Positions 8,697 to 19,237 of a stretch of DNA of 64,000 nt are shown here, piece after piece. Location: contig NC_054703.1 in NCBI RefSeq assembly GCF_016097555.1, positions 16,372,890 to 16,436,889 of the forward strand, read 5' to 3'. The notes below the pieces were generated by a model. That model was given only the letters and a program-made list of their open reading frames with translations. It searched no databases and was not told the DNA's origin. The stretch is from Gigantopelta aegis (taxonomy: Eukaryota; Mollusca; Gastropoda; Neomphalida; Peltospiridae). Position 1 is the stretch's first letter. Each line of letters begins with the position of its first letter. The translations under genes and the position numbers were made by a program.

Positions 8697-11600
8697 CTGT
8701 AACACGCAGAACATGTTTAATAAGACATTTTGTAGCATATCAACTGTAATCGAGGAACATGCTAAATAAGATTTTTTTGTTAAATATCAACTGTAACACG
8801 TGGAACATGTTCAATAAGACTTTAAATATCAACTGTAACACGCGGAACATGTTTAATAAGACTTTTTGTTACATATCAGCTGTAACACGCAGAACATGTT
8901 TAATAAGACGTTTTGTTACATATCAACTGTAATCATGGAACATCCTTAATAATTTTTTTTGTTACATATCAACTGTAACACGTGGAACATGTTTAATAAG
9001 ATGTTTTGTTAAATATCAACTGTAATCGTGGAACATGTTTAATAAGATTTTTTGTTCCATATCAACTTTAAGTGTGGAACATGTTTAATAGGATTTTAAA
9101 TATCAAATATAACACGTGGAACATGTTTAATACAATTTTTGGTTAAATATCAACTGTAACACGTGGAACATGTTTAAGAGGATTTTAAATATCAACTGTA
9201 ATTGTAGAAATGTTTAATAAGACTGTGTTAAATATCAACTGTAACACGCAGAACATGTTTAATAAGACGTTTTGTTACATATGAACTGTAATCGTGGAAA
9301 TGTTTAATAAGACGTTTTGTTACATATCAACTGTAACACATGGAACATGTTTAATAAGATTTTAAATATCAAATGTAATTGTGGAACATGTTTAATAAGA
9401 CTTTTTGCTACATATCAATTATAATAGTGGAACATGTTTAATAAGATTTTTTTTTAAATATCAACTGTAACATGTGGAGCATGCTTAATAAGGCATTTTG
9501 TTAAATATGAACTGTAACATGTGGAACATGTTTAATAAGGCATTTTGTTAAATATCAACTGTAACACGTGGAGCATGCTTAATAACGCATTTTGTTAAAT
9601 ATGACCTGTAACATGTGGAACATGTTTAATATGTCTTTGTATAAAAATATCAACTAACCAGTTAAAATATGTTTGATAACACTTTTTTGAACTAACGACC
9701 GTCGATGGAAAGGGAGTATACTAGGTGTTACAAGTGCCTTTTAACAATGCCAGAAGTAACTACTGAACACTCTCCGAAGTGGTCAGACTAAGCCCACAGC
9801 TACAGCTGATGGGAATGACAGGTGTGTGAAACGGATAACCACAAGAGACAGGCACATGTCACGGTTGGAGAGACAAGGACTGGGATGTGGAGGTGGAAAG
9901 TGCAAACAGTTGAAAGATAGCAGGAGTTGCTTGCTTGCGTACTCATGGTATCCATTCAACTGAGATTTTTCTCGTTCCAACCAGTGCACTACAACTGGCC
10001 AACGGCCGTGGTATGTGCTTTCCTGTCTGTGGGAAAATGCATATGAAAGATCCCTTGCTACATTAGGAAAAAATGTAGCAGGTTTTCTCTGATGACTACG
10101 TGTCAGAATTACCAAATGTTTGTCATACAATAACCGATGATTAATTAATCAATGCGTTCAAGTGTTGTCGTTAAACAAAACAAACTACTACTTTCGGCAA
10201 TGCTTAAAACAACTAAATGGTCAGTTTTTAGCCGTTTTCTTTATTGTTTAAAATTAATAAAATAACTGTTAATATTAAATCGATAAATGTTAATGTTTAC
10301 TGAAAATATTGAGAAAAACAAACAAAACAACAAAAGATATAGATGAGAAATAATCTCATTCGGCTACTGGCGGAAAAAAAATCCCCGAACAGTAAAAAGT
10401 GGATTCCCCTTGTATCGTTTATTAATTTACTCAAGGAAGAGTTTGACGGGGAAAAAACTGAACTGTATATTAACTTCCTCAAGAAAGAGTTTGACAAAAA
10501 AAAACTGAACCGTGTATTACTTTTCTCAGGGAAGAGTTTGACGAAAAAAACCGAACCGTGTATTAATTTCCTCAAGGAAGAGTTTGACGGGGAAAAATCC
10601 GAACCGTGTATTAATTTCCTCAAGGAAGAGTTTGACGGAAAAAACCGAACCGTGTATTAATTTCCTCAGGGAAGAGTTTGACGAAAAAACCCGAACCGTA
10701 TATTAATTTCCTTAAGGAAGAGTTTGACGGAAAAAACTGAACCGTGTATTACTTTTCTCAAGGAAGAGTTTGACGGGGAAAAACCCCCCGAATCGTGTAT
10801 TATTTTTCTCAAAGAAGTGTTTGACGGAAAAAAATGAACTGTGTATTAACTTTCTCAAGAAAGAGTTTGACGGAAAAAAATCGAACCGTGTATTAACTTC
10901 CTCAAGAAAGAGTTTGACAGAAAAACCCGAACCGTGTATTAACTTCCTCAAGAGAGAGTCTGATTGTTATTTCAAATTGATGTAACAGTTATAAACTTAA
11001 AATTGTAAAAATTATCACGTTGATATTTTAAAAGAATGTGAATCTCACCAACGCATGTCAAGTTGGTTGGGGTCCATCTTCTTGTCACTTCACACGATGA
11101 CGTGGTCGTTCCGTTAGCAATGGCGTAGCCGATGTTACATCTGTAAGTGATCACTGAATATAGCGTGGTTCCATTATTTAACTTCCTGGCATTTGGTATA
11201 TCAGGAGGCTCTCCACAACTAATTTCTGAAATATGTGTTCAAAATAAATAATGATGATTATGATGATGATGATGGCGACAATGATGATGATGGTGGTGAC
11301 AATGATGATGTTAATGATAATGATGATGGTTGTTATGATGATGATAGTGAAAATGATGATAGTGAAAACGATGATGATGATGATGATGTAATTATGATTA
11401 TTATTATTATTATGATGGTTACAATGATGATAAACGTAGTGACAATGATGATGATTAAGGTAATGATTATGATGATGCTGGTGTTGGTGACAATGATGAT
11501 GATATGATGATGATGATGGTGGCAATGCTGATTATGATGACGATAGTGGTGACAATGATGATGATGACGAAGATAATTATAAATGTTAACAATGATAAGT

Positions 11601-12921
11601 GAATGAATTAATGAATGAATGTTTAACGACACTCCAGCACGAAAAATACATCGGCTATTGGGTGTCAAACTATGGTAATTCAAAACATGAAGTGATGATC
11701 AACATCAATATAAAAATTCAAGAGTCAAATAAAACACAGTGTAAAGAACTGTGCAAAAATACAAATATCACAGATAGATGAAATGAAAATTCAGAGTAAA
11801 CGTCAGTATCACGTAAAACTAATTCTGGATGGAACTGAAATGATTCCATCACATTTCTCTGACCAAATATATCTTTTCGAGTTTCTTTCACATACTTACA
11901 CTTCACCAAAATGTGGCGTACCGTCAAAGATGAGTGATGATAATGATGTCGACGACAATAGTGATGAGGATGAATGAGGAGATGAATGATGTTCATGAAA
12001 ATAAATGATGATGATGATGATGATGGCGATTATGACGTTTATGATAACGATTAAGTTAACGATATTATTATGCTTTTGATCCATTTTGCCCATTAGTAAT
12101 GCTCTCGCCTGATACGCAGTCCGTTTAGGATAGGCAGGTTCCAGCTAGTGCACCACAAAATAAAAGATCATTTGCTGCTATAAGATTTAGGCATGCTATT
12201 CTTTGTCGACAATATCAGAGTCTATAGATGTCTAACCCAATGATCAGCTTTTATACGGAACAGAAACAGGAATATAGGGACAATAATGATGACAAATGTC
12301 AAAACATACTACAGTAAAACCCCTTTCAACCGGACACCCTAGGAACCACGTAAAATGTCTGGTTTTAAGAGGTATCCGGCTTAGAGAGGGTAAATTCTTT
12401 ACTGATTTAAAAAAAAAGACCGTGAAATATCTCTGGTTTTGAGGGAATTCTGGTTTACAGAGGGTCCGGTTTTGAGAGGTTTCACTGTATTACCTTCTTC
12501 GAGGCAGACTCTTTGATATCCCATCACAGCACAGATTTGGCTATGTTCACACGGGCGTTTGTCACAAACACCGCTACTCTGAAAAATAAACATAGACCTG
12601 TGAAATATCCACATGACAAGTACACATTGGAGGGGGGGGGGGGGGGGTAGCTGACTGAGCAGTTTCTAGAGGGTTTGGAGGTATGTTCCCCCGTAAAATT
12701 TTCAAAACTAAATGTCGTGAAATGCATGATTCTGCATTCTACAAGTAAAATGTATCTCTGCCTAAAGATTTACTACCAATAATATCTTTGATTAAGAATT
12801 ATTGTGTGTGTATGTGTGTGTGTGTGTGTGTGTGTCTGTCTGTCTTTGTGTGTGTGTCTGTGTGCGTGTGTGTGTTAGTGTGTGTGTCTGTGTATGTGTG
12901 TGTGTGTCTGTGTATGTGTGT

Positions 12922-12955
<34 letters not shown>

Positions 12956-15767
12956 CTCCGCCGTTCCTGATGGACTAACGTCACAAATATCGCCATTCTG
13001 AAACACAAACTTAGACAGTGAAATTTTCACATGGACTAATATCACAAACACCGCCACTCTGAAAAACAAACATAAACCGTGAAATATTCACTTGGAGTAA
13101 TATCACAAACGCCGCCACTCTGAAAAACAAATATAGATCCATGAAATATTCACGTGGACTAATATCAGAAACACCACCACTCTGAAAAACAAATTTAGAC
13201 AGTGAAATATTCACATGAACTGATATCTCAAACTTCGCCACTCTGAAAAAGAAACATAGACTACGAAATATTCACTTGAAGTAATATTACAAACACCGCC
13301 ACTCTGAAAAACAAACATAGACTACGAAATATTCACTTGAAGTAATATTACAAACACCGCCACTCTGAAAAACAAACATAGATCCATGAAATATTCATGT
13401 GGACTAATATCAGAAACACCGCCACTCTGAAAAACAAACATAGACCCGTGAACTATTCACATGGTCTAGTGTCACAAGCACCGCCACTCTGAAAAAGAAA
13501 CTTAGACAGTGAAATATTCATATGAACTAATATCTCAAACACCACAACTCTGAAAAACAAACATAGACAGTGAAATATTCACTTGAAGTAATATTACAAA
13601 CGCCGCCACTCTGAAAAACAAACATAGACCCTGAACTATTCACATGGACTAATATCTCAAACTCCGCCACTCTGAAAAACAAACATAGACTACGAAATAT
13701 TCACTTGAAGTAATATTACAAACGCTGCCACTCTGAAAAACAAACATAGATCCATGAAATATTCACGTGGACTAATATCAGAAACACCGCCACTCTGAAA
13801 AACAAACTAAGACAGTGAAATATTCACATGAACTAATATCTCAAACACCGCCACTCTGATAAACAAACATAGACCCGTGAACTATTCACATGGACTAATA
13901 TCTCAAACACCGCCACTCTGAAGAACAAACATAGACCCGTGAAATATTCACATGTGCTATTGTCACAAACATCAACACTGAAAAACAAACAGAGATTCAT
14001 GAAATCAACCATTATTTTGCCAATTGCCCATTCGACTCCGCATTGTCTATATACATACTCTATCAAAAAAGAAACGCATAGGTTATAGGAAAATAAGAAA
14101 AGTGTTTGATTTTACAAAATATCGTGTTTTTTTTGTACAATGTTGCTGAATGACCATGTTTATTAATGTTCCTGGAATGGGACAGCATGCCCAAATGCAC
14201 CCTAAAACAAATTTAACGCACGTTGTGCGACAATTGCAGGAAATCGGCGTGAAATGGTCAGCTTTTGGCTAATGCACGTGAAACTCGGGAAAAAGATTGG
14301 GGTAGTGATGGGTATTTAAAGCTGCAATGCTCGCAATGATGCCTCATTTTCATTTCGACGTAGATGGGTTACAAGATGCCAAGACTAAGCCTGCCGAATC
14401 GAAACATTGCAATAGGCCGCCTCCAGTTAGGTGAATCGCAGTCAACAGTCGCACGCCACATGAACGTCCATCAGAGCACCATTTCACGTCTCTGGGACAG
14501 GTACCAACAGTTTCAATCAGCTAAAGACCGGCCCAGAAGTGGAAGACCTCGCATAACAACTGCAGCACAAGATCTCTACATCCGGGTTCTGCACTTGCGT
14601 CACCGAACTGCCACAGCAACGAACACTGCTGGACGCATACCTGGTTTGAGAAGGGTGTCTGCACAAACCATTCGGAACCGCAGTGTTCGAGATTAACGGT
14701 ATCCCGATATCCCGGGGATACCAGAATTTAATTTTGGATACCAGACTTCAAGAACCCAGTATCCCACCGGGATGCCATATAATACTAAATTCTCAGGTGG
14801 GATACCAGATTTTGAAATGTTAGTATCCAACTGGGATACTGGCCAAAAATTTTAATCTCGAATACTGGAACCGACTTCGAGAAGCTGGTTTACGGGCTTG
14901 GAGACCGTATGTTGGCCCCGTCCTGCGACGTCAACATGGACATGCACGTGTTCGCTGGTGCACGAATGTACAGGGGTGGAACTTGGGAAACTGGCGACGA
15001 GTATGGTTCAGCGACGAGTCACGTTTCCTTCTACAGCGACGTGATGGACGACAACGTGTTTACAGACGCCGCAGTGAACGTTTTGCCAACAACTGCGTCG
15101 CCCAAGTTGACAGATTCGGTGGAGGGAGTGTCATGATGTGGGGAGCCATCTCATACACCGGCAGAAGTGAACTTGTGTTCGTACAAGGCAACCTGACAGC
15201 TGTGCGCTACCTAGACGAAATTCTTCGCCGTCACATGCTTCCCATTTTGGATCGACAGAGAGAACTCTTTCAGCAGGACAATGCCAGGCCGCATACGGTA
15301 CGTATAACAATGGATTTTCTACAGAATGAGAACATTAATGTGCTGCCATGGCCATCAAGGTCGCCAGATCTCAACCCCTTTGAACATCTATGGGACAAAC
15401 TAGACAGACGTGTACGCCAGCGTGACCCGGAGCCTCAGACGCTTCCGCAACTGTCACATGCACTGCAGGAAGAATGGGCTAGGATTCCACGTGCCCGGAT
15501 TCAGAGACTCATTCAGTCTATGCCAAGGAGATGTCGCGCAGAGATTGCTGCTGCTGGTAGCCACACAAACGTACTGATTTCAGCGCCCTCGTGCGACGCT
15601 GTTTGGTGACGAAAACGCCCCCACTGCCGTCAGTCCATAGCAAGAACATTGTCACATACTCAAGTCAAATGTTACTGTGATACGATCACAAATAACGAAA
15701 TTATGCCACTTTGTATTAAAGAGATAATTCCATGAATATTTTGGCTATGCGGTTTTTTTTTGACAGA

Positions 15768-15818
<51 letters not shown>

Positions 15819-16270
15819 GTAAACTCTAGACCATTTATAAACCCCATACAACAGGCGACATAACTTATCTCTTGTATTTATGTTTATGCTCTCAGCAGTG
15901 AACAATGGAAAACCATTGAAACACATTTCTTGATATTTTATAAAAAACCTTTAAGTCTAAGAATATAAACTTAACTGTTTACCTGCGAAGTTGACTTTTT
16001 CTTTGGAATCGGTATATTCGGGATTGAACGAGTTTTCGAGACCTCACGGAAGTTTGACGTACATTCTCGTGTTCTTGGATTATAGATGACAGATTTACAC
16101 AGAGATCGGCGCTCACATAGACTCTTACACTGAAGGAAATTCTTCACAATGTCAATGGAGAACTCTGACCTCAGGAGACGATGAGAATGGTCCTGGATTT
16201 CATAGGGATAAACCACAGGTAGGAGAGAAAATATTGCAAAGATCACAAAGAGTGTTCTGTACGATGCCAT
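8503..16270 (-). CDS. Secreted PAN/EGF-like/Sushi protein gene, 4 exons
   Basis: Gene model from reading the minus strand: exons 16270-15983, 12578-12494, 11225-11049 and 8696-8503. Lengths of 288, 85, 177 and 194 nt sum to 744, exactly 248 codons including the stop, and all three junction phases agree (0, 1, 1). The predicted 247-residue protein has a signal peptide, a PAN/Apple-like cysteine region, a short EGF-like segment and two Sushi (CCP) domains. Proteins of this make-up are extracellular and commonly bind ligands or glycans in adhesion or immunity; that function is inference. The introns hold minisatellites, a Tc1 element, a pogo-like MITE and LINE pieces. Transcript evidence would settle whether more 5' or 3' exons exist. 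Confidence 0.78.
8700..9655. repeat. Intronic minisatellite, about 45-bp unit, ~20 copies
   Basis: Degenerate head-to-tail array. On the plus strand the unit runs ATATCAACTGTAACACGTGG then AACATGTTTAATAAGA and a T-rich part. Read on the gene's strand it contains CATGTTCCACGTGTTACAG, matching the real exon 4 acceptor (CATGTTCTGCGTGTTACAG) next to it. The array thus seems to have grown from the 3' end of this intron. Confidence 0.92.
9656..9960. other. Intronic stretch without features
   Basis: Unique-looking intron sequence between the minisatellite and a SINE; nothing recognisable. Confidence 0.5.
9961..10187 (+). mobile_element. SINE type A lacking its head
   Basis: Starts in the core (TTTCTCGTTCCAACCAGTGC), continues through GGCCGTGGTATGTGCT and ATGAAAGATCCCTTGCTA, and ends in the CCGATGATTAATTAATC and GTTGTCGTTAAACAAAAC tail. 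5'-truncated, in intron 3. Confidence 0.85.
10420..10965. repeat. Intronic minisatellite, ~46-bp unit, ~12 copies
   Basis: Unit contains TTCCTCAAGGAAGAGTTTGA, CGGGGAAAAA and ACCGTGTATTA, with length variation in the A runs. Each unit carries the short palindrome TTCCTCAAGGAA. Reading frames through it on both strands are repetitive artefacts. It lies in intron 3. Confidence 0.93.
11049..11225 (-). CDS. Exon 3: first Sushi domain
   Basis: 177 nt, phase 1 at both ends, as is usual for Sushi exons. The acceptor is ATATTTCAG and the donor G|GTGAGA. Translation shows SCGEPPDIPNARKL, YSVITYRCNIGYA, SSCEV, RRWTP and NLTCV: four cysteines, a GY motif and a tryptophan in the canonical order. Three N-glycosylation sequons are visible (NGT twice, NLT). 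Similar to exon 4, suggesting internal duplication. Confidence 0.88.
11245..11590. repeat. (GAT)n-rich microsatellite region
   Basis: About 345 bp dominated by GAT/GAC/AAT triplets, starting about 20 bp from the exon 3 acceptor on the intron side. Long aspartate- or histidine-rich frames on either strand come from the repeat. Confidence 0.95.
11601..11935 (-). mobile_element. LINE 3' end fragment, copy 1
   Basis: On the minus strand it encodes LTVRHILVKCKYVKETRKD and FGQRNVMESF, the end of a non-LTR polyprotein. A 3' UTR follows with CCGATGTATTTTTCGTGCTG and TGTCGTTAAACATTC, and then an ATTC repeat tail. It is 5'-truncated, like the other three copies in this window, and lies in intron 2 of the PAN/Sushi gene. 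Confidence 0.85.
11930..12035. repeat. (GAT)n microsatellite
   Basis: A second GAT-rich block on the other side of the LINE fragment, suggesting the LINE piece landed inside one longer triplet repeat. Confidence 0.85.
12085..12190 (+). mobile_element. Relic of a SINE type A
   Basis: Fragments of the head (GCTCTCGCCTGATACGCAGT) and core (AGTGCACCACA, AAAGATCATTTGCTGCTA) are in order but shortened. Old copy in intron 2. Confidence 0.65.
12312..12487. mobile_element. pogo/Tigger-like MITE beside a splice donor
   Basis: 176 bp with inverted ends CAGTAAAACCCCTTTCAACC and CAGTGAAACCTCTCAAAACC, flanked by TA on both sides (12310-12311, 12488-12489), as for pogo-type Tc1/mariner elements. It contains internal copies of the terminal motif. 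Its right TA is positions +5 and +6 of the intron that begins after exon 2 (G|GTAATA), so it abuts the donor site. Confidence 0.85.
12494..12578 (-). CDS. Exon 2: EGF-like cysteine segment
   Basis: 85 nt between the acceptor TTTATTTTTCAG and the donor G|GTAATA; enters in phase 0 and leaves in phase 1. Encodes SSGVCDKRPCEHSQICAVMG then YQRVCLEE: cysteine spacing C-x4-C-x5-C-x8-C, the first two thirds of an EGF-like domain. The last two cysteines of a full EGF are absent, so the fold is uncertain. The start of this exon with its acceptor is repeated about 17 times in the intron upstream. Confidence 0.75.
12676..12803 (+). repeat. Dispersed repeat fragment, copy 1
   Basis: Matches 54736-54873 in the same orientation: CCCCCGTAAAATTTT, CTGCATTCTACAAGTAAAA, ACCAATAATAT. 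The interior resembles that of the hAT-like MITE at 35774, so both may be pieces of such an element. A run of about 18 G lies just left, at about 12631. Confidence 0.7.
12803..12957. repeat. (TG)n microsatellite
   Basis: About 155 bp of TG repeats with TCTG and TATG interruptions, between exon 2 and the acceptor-derived array in intron 1. Confidence 0.97.
12960..14010. repeat. Acceptor-plus-exon minisatellite, 62-bp unit, ~17 copies
   Basis: On the gene's strand each unit reads about 43 bp of intron end (ATTTCACAGGTCTATGTTTG, TTTTTCAG), then about 19 bp matching the start of exon 2 (AGTGGCGGTGTTTGTGA against AGTAGCGGTGTTTGTGA). The genuine exon 2 and its acceptor (12560-12625) have the same layout, so the array appears to have been built from the exon 2 splice junction. 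A repeat fragment and a TG microsatellite now separate the two. Confidence 0.93.
14364..15609 (+). pseudogene. Tc1 transposase broken by a MITE
   Basis: Two blocks, 14364-14680 and 14868-15609. The N-terminal part has a bipartite helix-turn-helix (STVARHMNVHQSTISRLWDR) and a GRPR minor-groove motif. The C-terminal part has the DD34E catalytic core: Asp in FSDESRF, Asp in QQDNARPHT, and Glu in SPDLNPFEHLWD, with 34 residues between the last two. The MITE at 14681-14867 introduces a stop nine codons after ...AQTIRNR. Discounting the MITE and one copy of its 6-bp duplication, the frame is continuous (about 350 codons), so the gene was probably intact when hit. An alternative start is the ATG at 14376. 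Confidence 0.93.
14681..14867 (+). mobile_element. 187-bp MITE with 6-bp TSD, copy 1
   Basis: Ends CAGTGTTCGAGATTAA and its inverse TTAATCTCGAATACTG, flanked by GAACCG at 14675-14680 and 14868-14873. The interior is built of GGTATCC/GGATACC motifs in both orientations. A second copy of exactly the same length and nearly identical sequence lies inverted at 38230-38416, also with a 6-bp duplication. The CAGTG ends resemble hAT, but the duplication length is unusual for it. Confidence 0.93.
15769..15811. repeat. (TA)n microsatellite
   Basis: TA run of about 40 bp starting at the target duplication of the Tc1 element. Confidence 0.95.
15983..16270 (-). CDS. Exon 1: signal peptide and PAN/Apple-like region
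   Basis: Start ATG at 16270-16268 in a strong context (CCACCATGG). Frame upstream has no better ATG. The first about 22 residues are a signal peptide (MASYRTLFVIFAIFSLLPVV). The mature part has the PAN/Apple cysteine pattern C-x3-C-x5-C-x9-C (QCKSLCERRSLCKSVIYN). It ends after ...KKKSTSQ at the donor CGCAG|GTAAAC, phase 0. A canonical PAN domain has more residues after this point, so it is shortened or continues less clearly in exon 2. Confidence 0.8.
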
Positions 16271-16619
16271 GGTGGAGACAAGCACAATGTTTAAATTTCC
16301 TTTCAGCTCTGTCGTGTACGGGTTTGGGTTTGTCAGTCCAGTCTTGGAAGTGGCAGTCCTCCTACAAATAAAATAAATGGTCCTGGAGAATCGCAGTCGT
16401 CCTGTAGATGAAGCATTTAACAGAGATTTGTGGAAGCGGTCACTGTCCTTTCAAGTATCCTTTTAACTCTGTCTTGAGTAGATGATACGGTTTGAAAGGT
16501 GTTATTTGACTACAGTCCAGACAGGCAACATTCACCATGAGATACAGCTTAACTTATAAGTTGAACGTTAGATTAGCTAGACACCAGGCTGACGTAATTC
16601 ACTTTGAGTTTTACTTTTA

Positions 16620-18232
16620 AACTTCAGTTATTAGTTGAAACAGTTAAGATTAGCTAGAGTCAGTTATTAGTTGAAACAGTTAAGATTAGCTAGACTCAGT
16701 TATTAGTTGAAACAGTTAAGATTACCTAGACTCAGTTATTAGTTGAAACAGTTAAGATTAGCTAGACTCAGTTATTAGTTGAAACAGTTAAGATTAGCTA
16801 GACTCAGTTATTAGTTGAAACAGTTAAGATTAGCTAGACTCAGTTATTAGTTGAAACAGTTAAGATTAGCTAGACTCAGTTATTAGCTGAAACAGTTAAG
16901 ATTACCAAGACTCAGTTATTAGCTGAAACAGTTAAGATTAGCTAGACTCAGTTATTAGTTGAAACAGTTAAGATTAGCTAGACTCAGTTATTAGTTGAAA
17001 CAGTTAAGATTACCTAGACTCAGTTATTAGTTGAAACAGTTAAGATTAGCTAGACTCAGTTATTAGCTAGACTCAGTTATTAGTTGAAACAGTTAAGATT
17101 AGCTAGACTCAGTTATTAGCTAGACTCAGTTATTAGCTGAAACAGTTAAGATTAGCTAGACTCAGTTATTACCTAGACTCAGTTATTAGTTGAAACAGTT
17201 AACATTAGCTAGACTCAGTTATTAGTTGAAACAGTTAAGATTACCTAGACTCAGTTATTAGTTGAAACAGTTAAGATTACCTAGACTCAGTTATTAGTTG
17301 AAACAGTTAAGATTAGCTAGACTCAGTTATTAGCTAGACTCAGTTATTAGTTGAAACAGTTAAGATTAGCTAGACTCAGTTATTAGTTGAAACAGTTAAG
17401 ATTACCTAGACTCAGTTATTAGTTGAAACAGTTAAGATTAGCTAGACTCAGTTATTAGCTAGACTCAGTTATTAGCTAGACTCAGTTATTAGTTGAAACA
17501 GTTAAGATTACCTAGACTCAGTTATTAGTTGAAACAGTTAAGATTAGCTAGACTCAGTTATTAGTTGAAACAGTTAAGATTAGCTAGACTCAGTTATTAG
17601 CTAGACTCAGTTATTAGTTGAAACAGTTAAGATTAGCTAGACTCAGTTATTAGTTGAAACAGTTAAGATTACCTAGACTCAGTTATTAGTTGAAACAGTT
17701 AAGATTACCTAGACTCAGTTATTAGTTGAAACAGTTAAGATTACCTAGACTCAGTTATTAGTTGAAACAGTTAAGATTAGCTAGACTCAGTTATTAGTTG
17801 AAACAGTTAAGATTACCTAGACCCAGTTATTAGTTGAAACAGTTAAGATTACCTAGACTCAGTTATTAGCTAGACTCAGTTATTAGCTAGACTCAGTTAT
17901 TAGTTGAAACAGTTAAGATTACCTAGACTCATTTATTAGCTGAAGCAGTTAAGATTAGCTAGACTCAGTTATTAGCTGAAACAGTTAAGATTACCTAGAC
18001 TCAGTTATTAGCTGAAACAGTTAAGATTACCTAGACTCAGTTATTAGTTGAAACAGTTAAGATTACCTAGACTCAGTTATTAGTTGAAACAGTTAAGATT
18101 ACCTAGATTCAGTTATTAGTTAGACTCAGTTATTAGCTGAAACAGTTAAGATTAGCTAGACTCAGTTATTAGCTGAAGCAGTTAAGATTAGCTAGACTCA
18201 GTTATTAGCTGAAACAGTTAAGATTAGCAAAA
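16620..18232. repeat. 36/17-bp composite satellite, ~1.6 kb
   Basis: Main unit AGTTGAAACAGTTAAGATTA plus GCTAGACTCAGTTATT (36 bp), mixed with shorter 17-bp units lacking the AGTTGAAACAGTTAAGATT part. Alternating GCTAGACT and ACCTAGACT variants are interspersed. It lies upstream of exon 1 of the PAN/Sushi gene, about 350 bp from the start codon. Units are highly similar, so the array is young or actively homogenised. Confidence 0.97.
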
Positions 18233-19237
18233 CTACTTACGATCACTTGTGAATTTCATTTATTTGTTGAAATCTTCACTTGTAAACTTTATAACGATTC
18301 ACAAGACTCCAGAGAAAAGTAAATTTCTTGGGATTCACTTACACACTTTAGTTATTCGTCGAAAGAGAAAAAAAGGATCCACAAATAGTGCGACAATTGA
18401 CGTATTCTCCCTTATTAAGTTGTTAGCTCCTCTCCGACTCACTTATTACGAAACATTCTGGGAAAATCAGTGCTGTGGTATTCTGTTTTCCGTTTTGTTA
18501 CAAATAAATATTGAAACCAGACAATTGGAAATTCAGCTTGAATGAACGTTCGTTAAACCGCAAGTAAACAACAGTCATGCACAGAGAAATATTGCATCTA
18601 TAATTAAACCCAAATTAATCCAATTAGTAACAGACAGACGGAACTCCACAGGTATGTGTGTTCGTGCATAGCTATGACGTCTTCGGCGTATCATGGAAGA
18701 AATCATTAAACATTTAGTCTTTAACCTGATTGTGTTTACAAGCGAGGTCGGTTAGATCATATTGCACTGTTACAACCCCGTTTGTAATTATGAACATGAT
18801 TACTAGTAGGCCTATGTGCAGTCGAGCACCGTTGTGTCGATATCGTGGGGACGTCATACAAATATCGACGTAACCAAATATTGACACAAACGTTCTGTCA
18901 AACATGTAACAAAGAAACAAAAAAATGTACGAACAAGAAATGCAATTTAAAGACGATATATAATTTTTTGTTTTATCGAATCATACATTTTAAAAATTAA
19001 TCGTTTTAGCCAATGCAAATTGTTATGCAGTGAAGAATACTTTCCGATTTTTTTTAGGTCCGACAAATCGCATGCGACTAACCGCATAAGCTATGTTTCC
19101 ATTAATGCGGCTGTGGTGCGGGTATGGGTGCGTCAAATATAGCACACCATTGTTTTTATGGTAATTGTTCCCATTAATAATACTGACAATACCGAAACAC
19201 ACGAGGGTAATATTATCTTTATCAAATAACATCACAC
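18233..19237. other. Unannotated stretch
   Basis: About 1 kb with several short open frames (one of 98 codons at 18249) that show no motif or splice context. No repeat structure recognised. Confidence 0.5.

Larger units (their letters stand above)
14058..15768 (+). mobile_element. Tc1-like transposon, 1711 bp, TA flanks
   Basis: Inverted ends CTCTATCAAAAAAGAAACGC and CTCTGTCAAAAAAAAACCGC are flanked by TA (14056-14057, 15769-15770). It encodes one Tc1-type transposase, interrupted by a 187-bp MITE. It sits in intron 1 of the PAN/Sushi gene on the opposite strand. The intact frame apart from the insertion marks it as fairly young. Confidence 0.93.

Noticed and set aside
8700..9655. Multiple Sushi exons in a row
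   Set aside because: Units repeat only the intron end and acceptor; the cysteine codons of the Sushi exon are not included.
11178..11683. Long histidine-, isoleucine- or aspartate-rich frames on both strands
   Set aside because: Low-complexity translations of the GAT microsatellite.
13833..14066. Separate cysteine-containing gene on the minus strand within intron 1
   Set aside because: The frame reads through copies of the acceptor-derived minisatellite; similarity to exon 2 comes from the repeat.
15971..16285. Upstream start at 16285 for the secreted protein
   Set aside because: It is GTG, not ATG; the ATG at 16270 has a near-perfect initiation context and gives a clean signal peptide.
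16620..18232. Regular 36-bp direct repeats resembling a CRISPR array
   Set aside because: There are no unique spacers; units abut each other head to tail in a eukaryotic genome, so it is a satellite.
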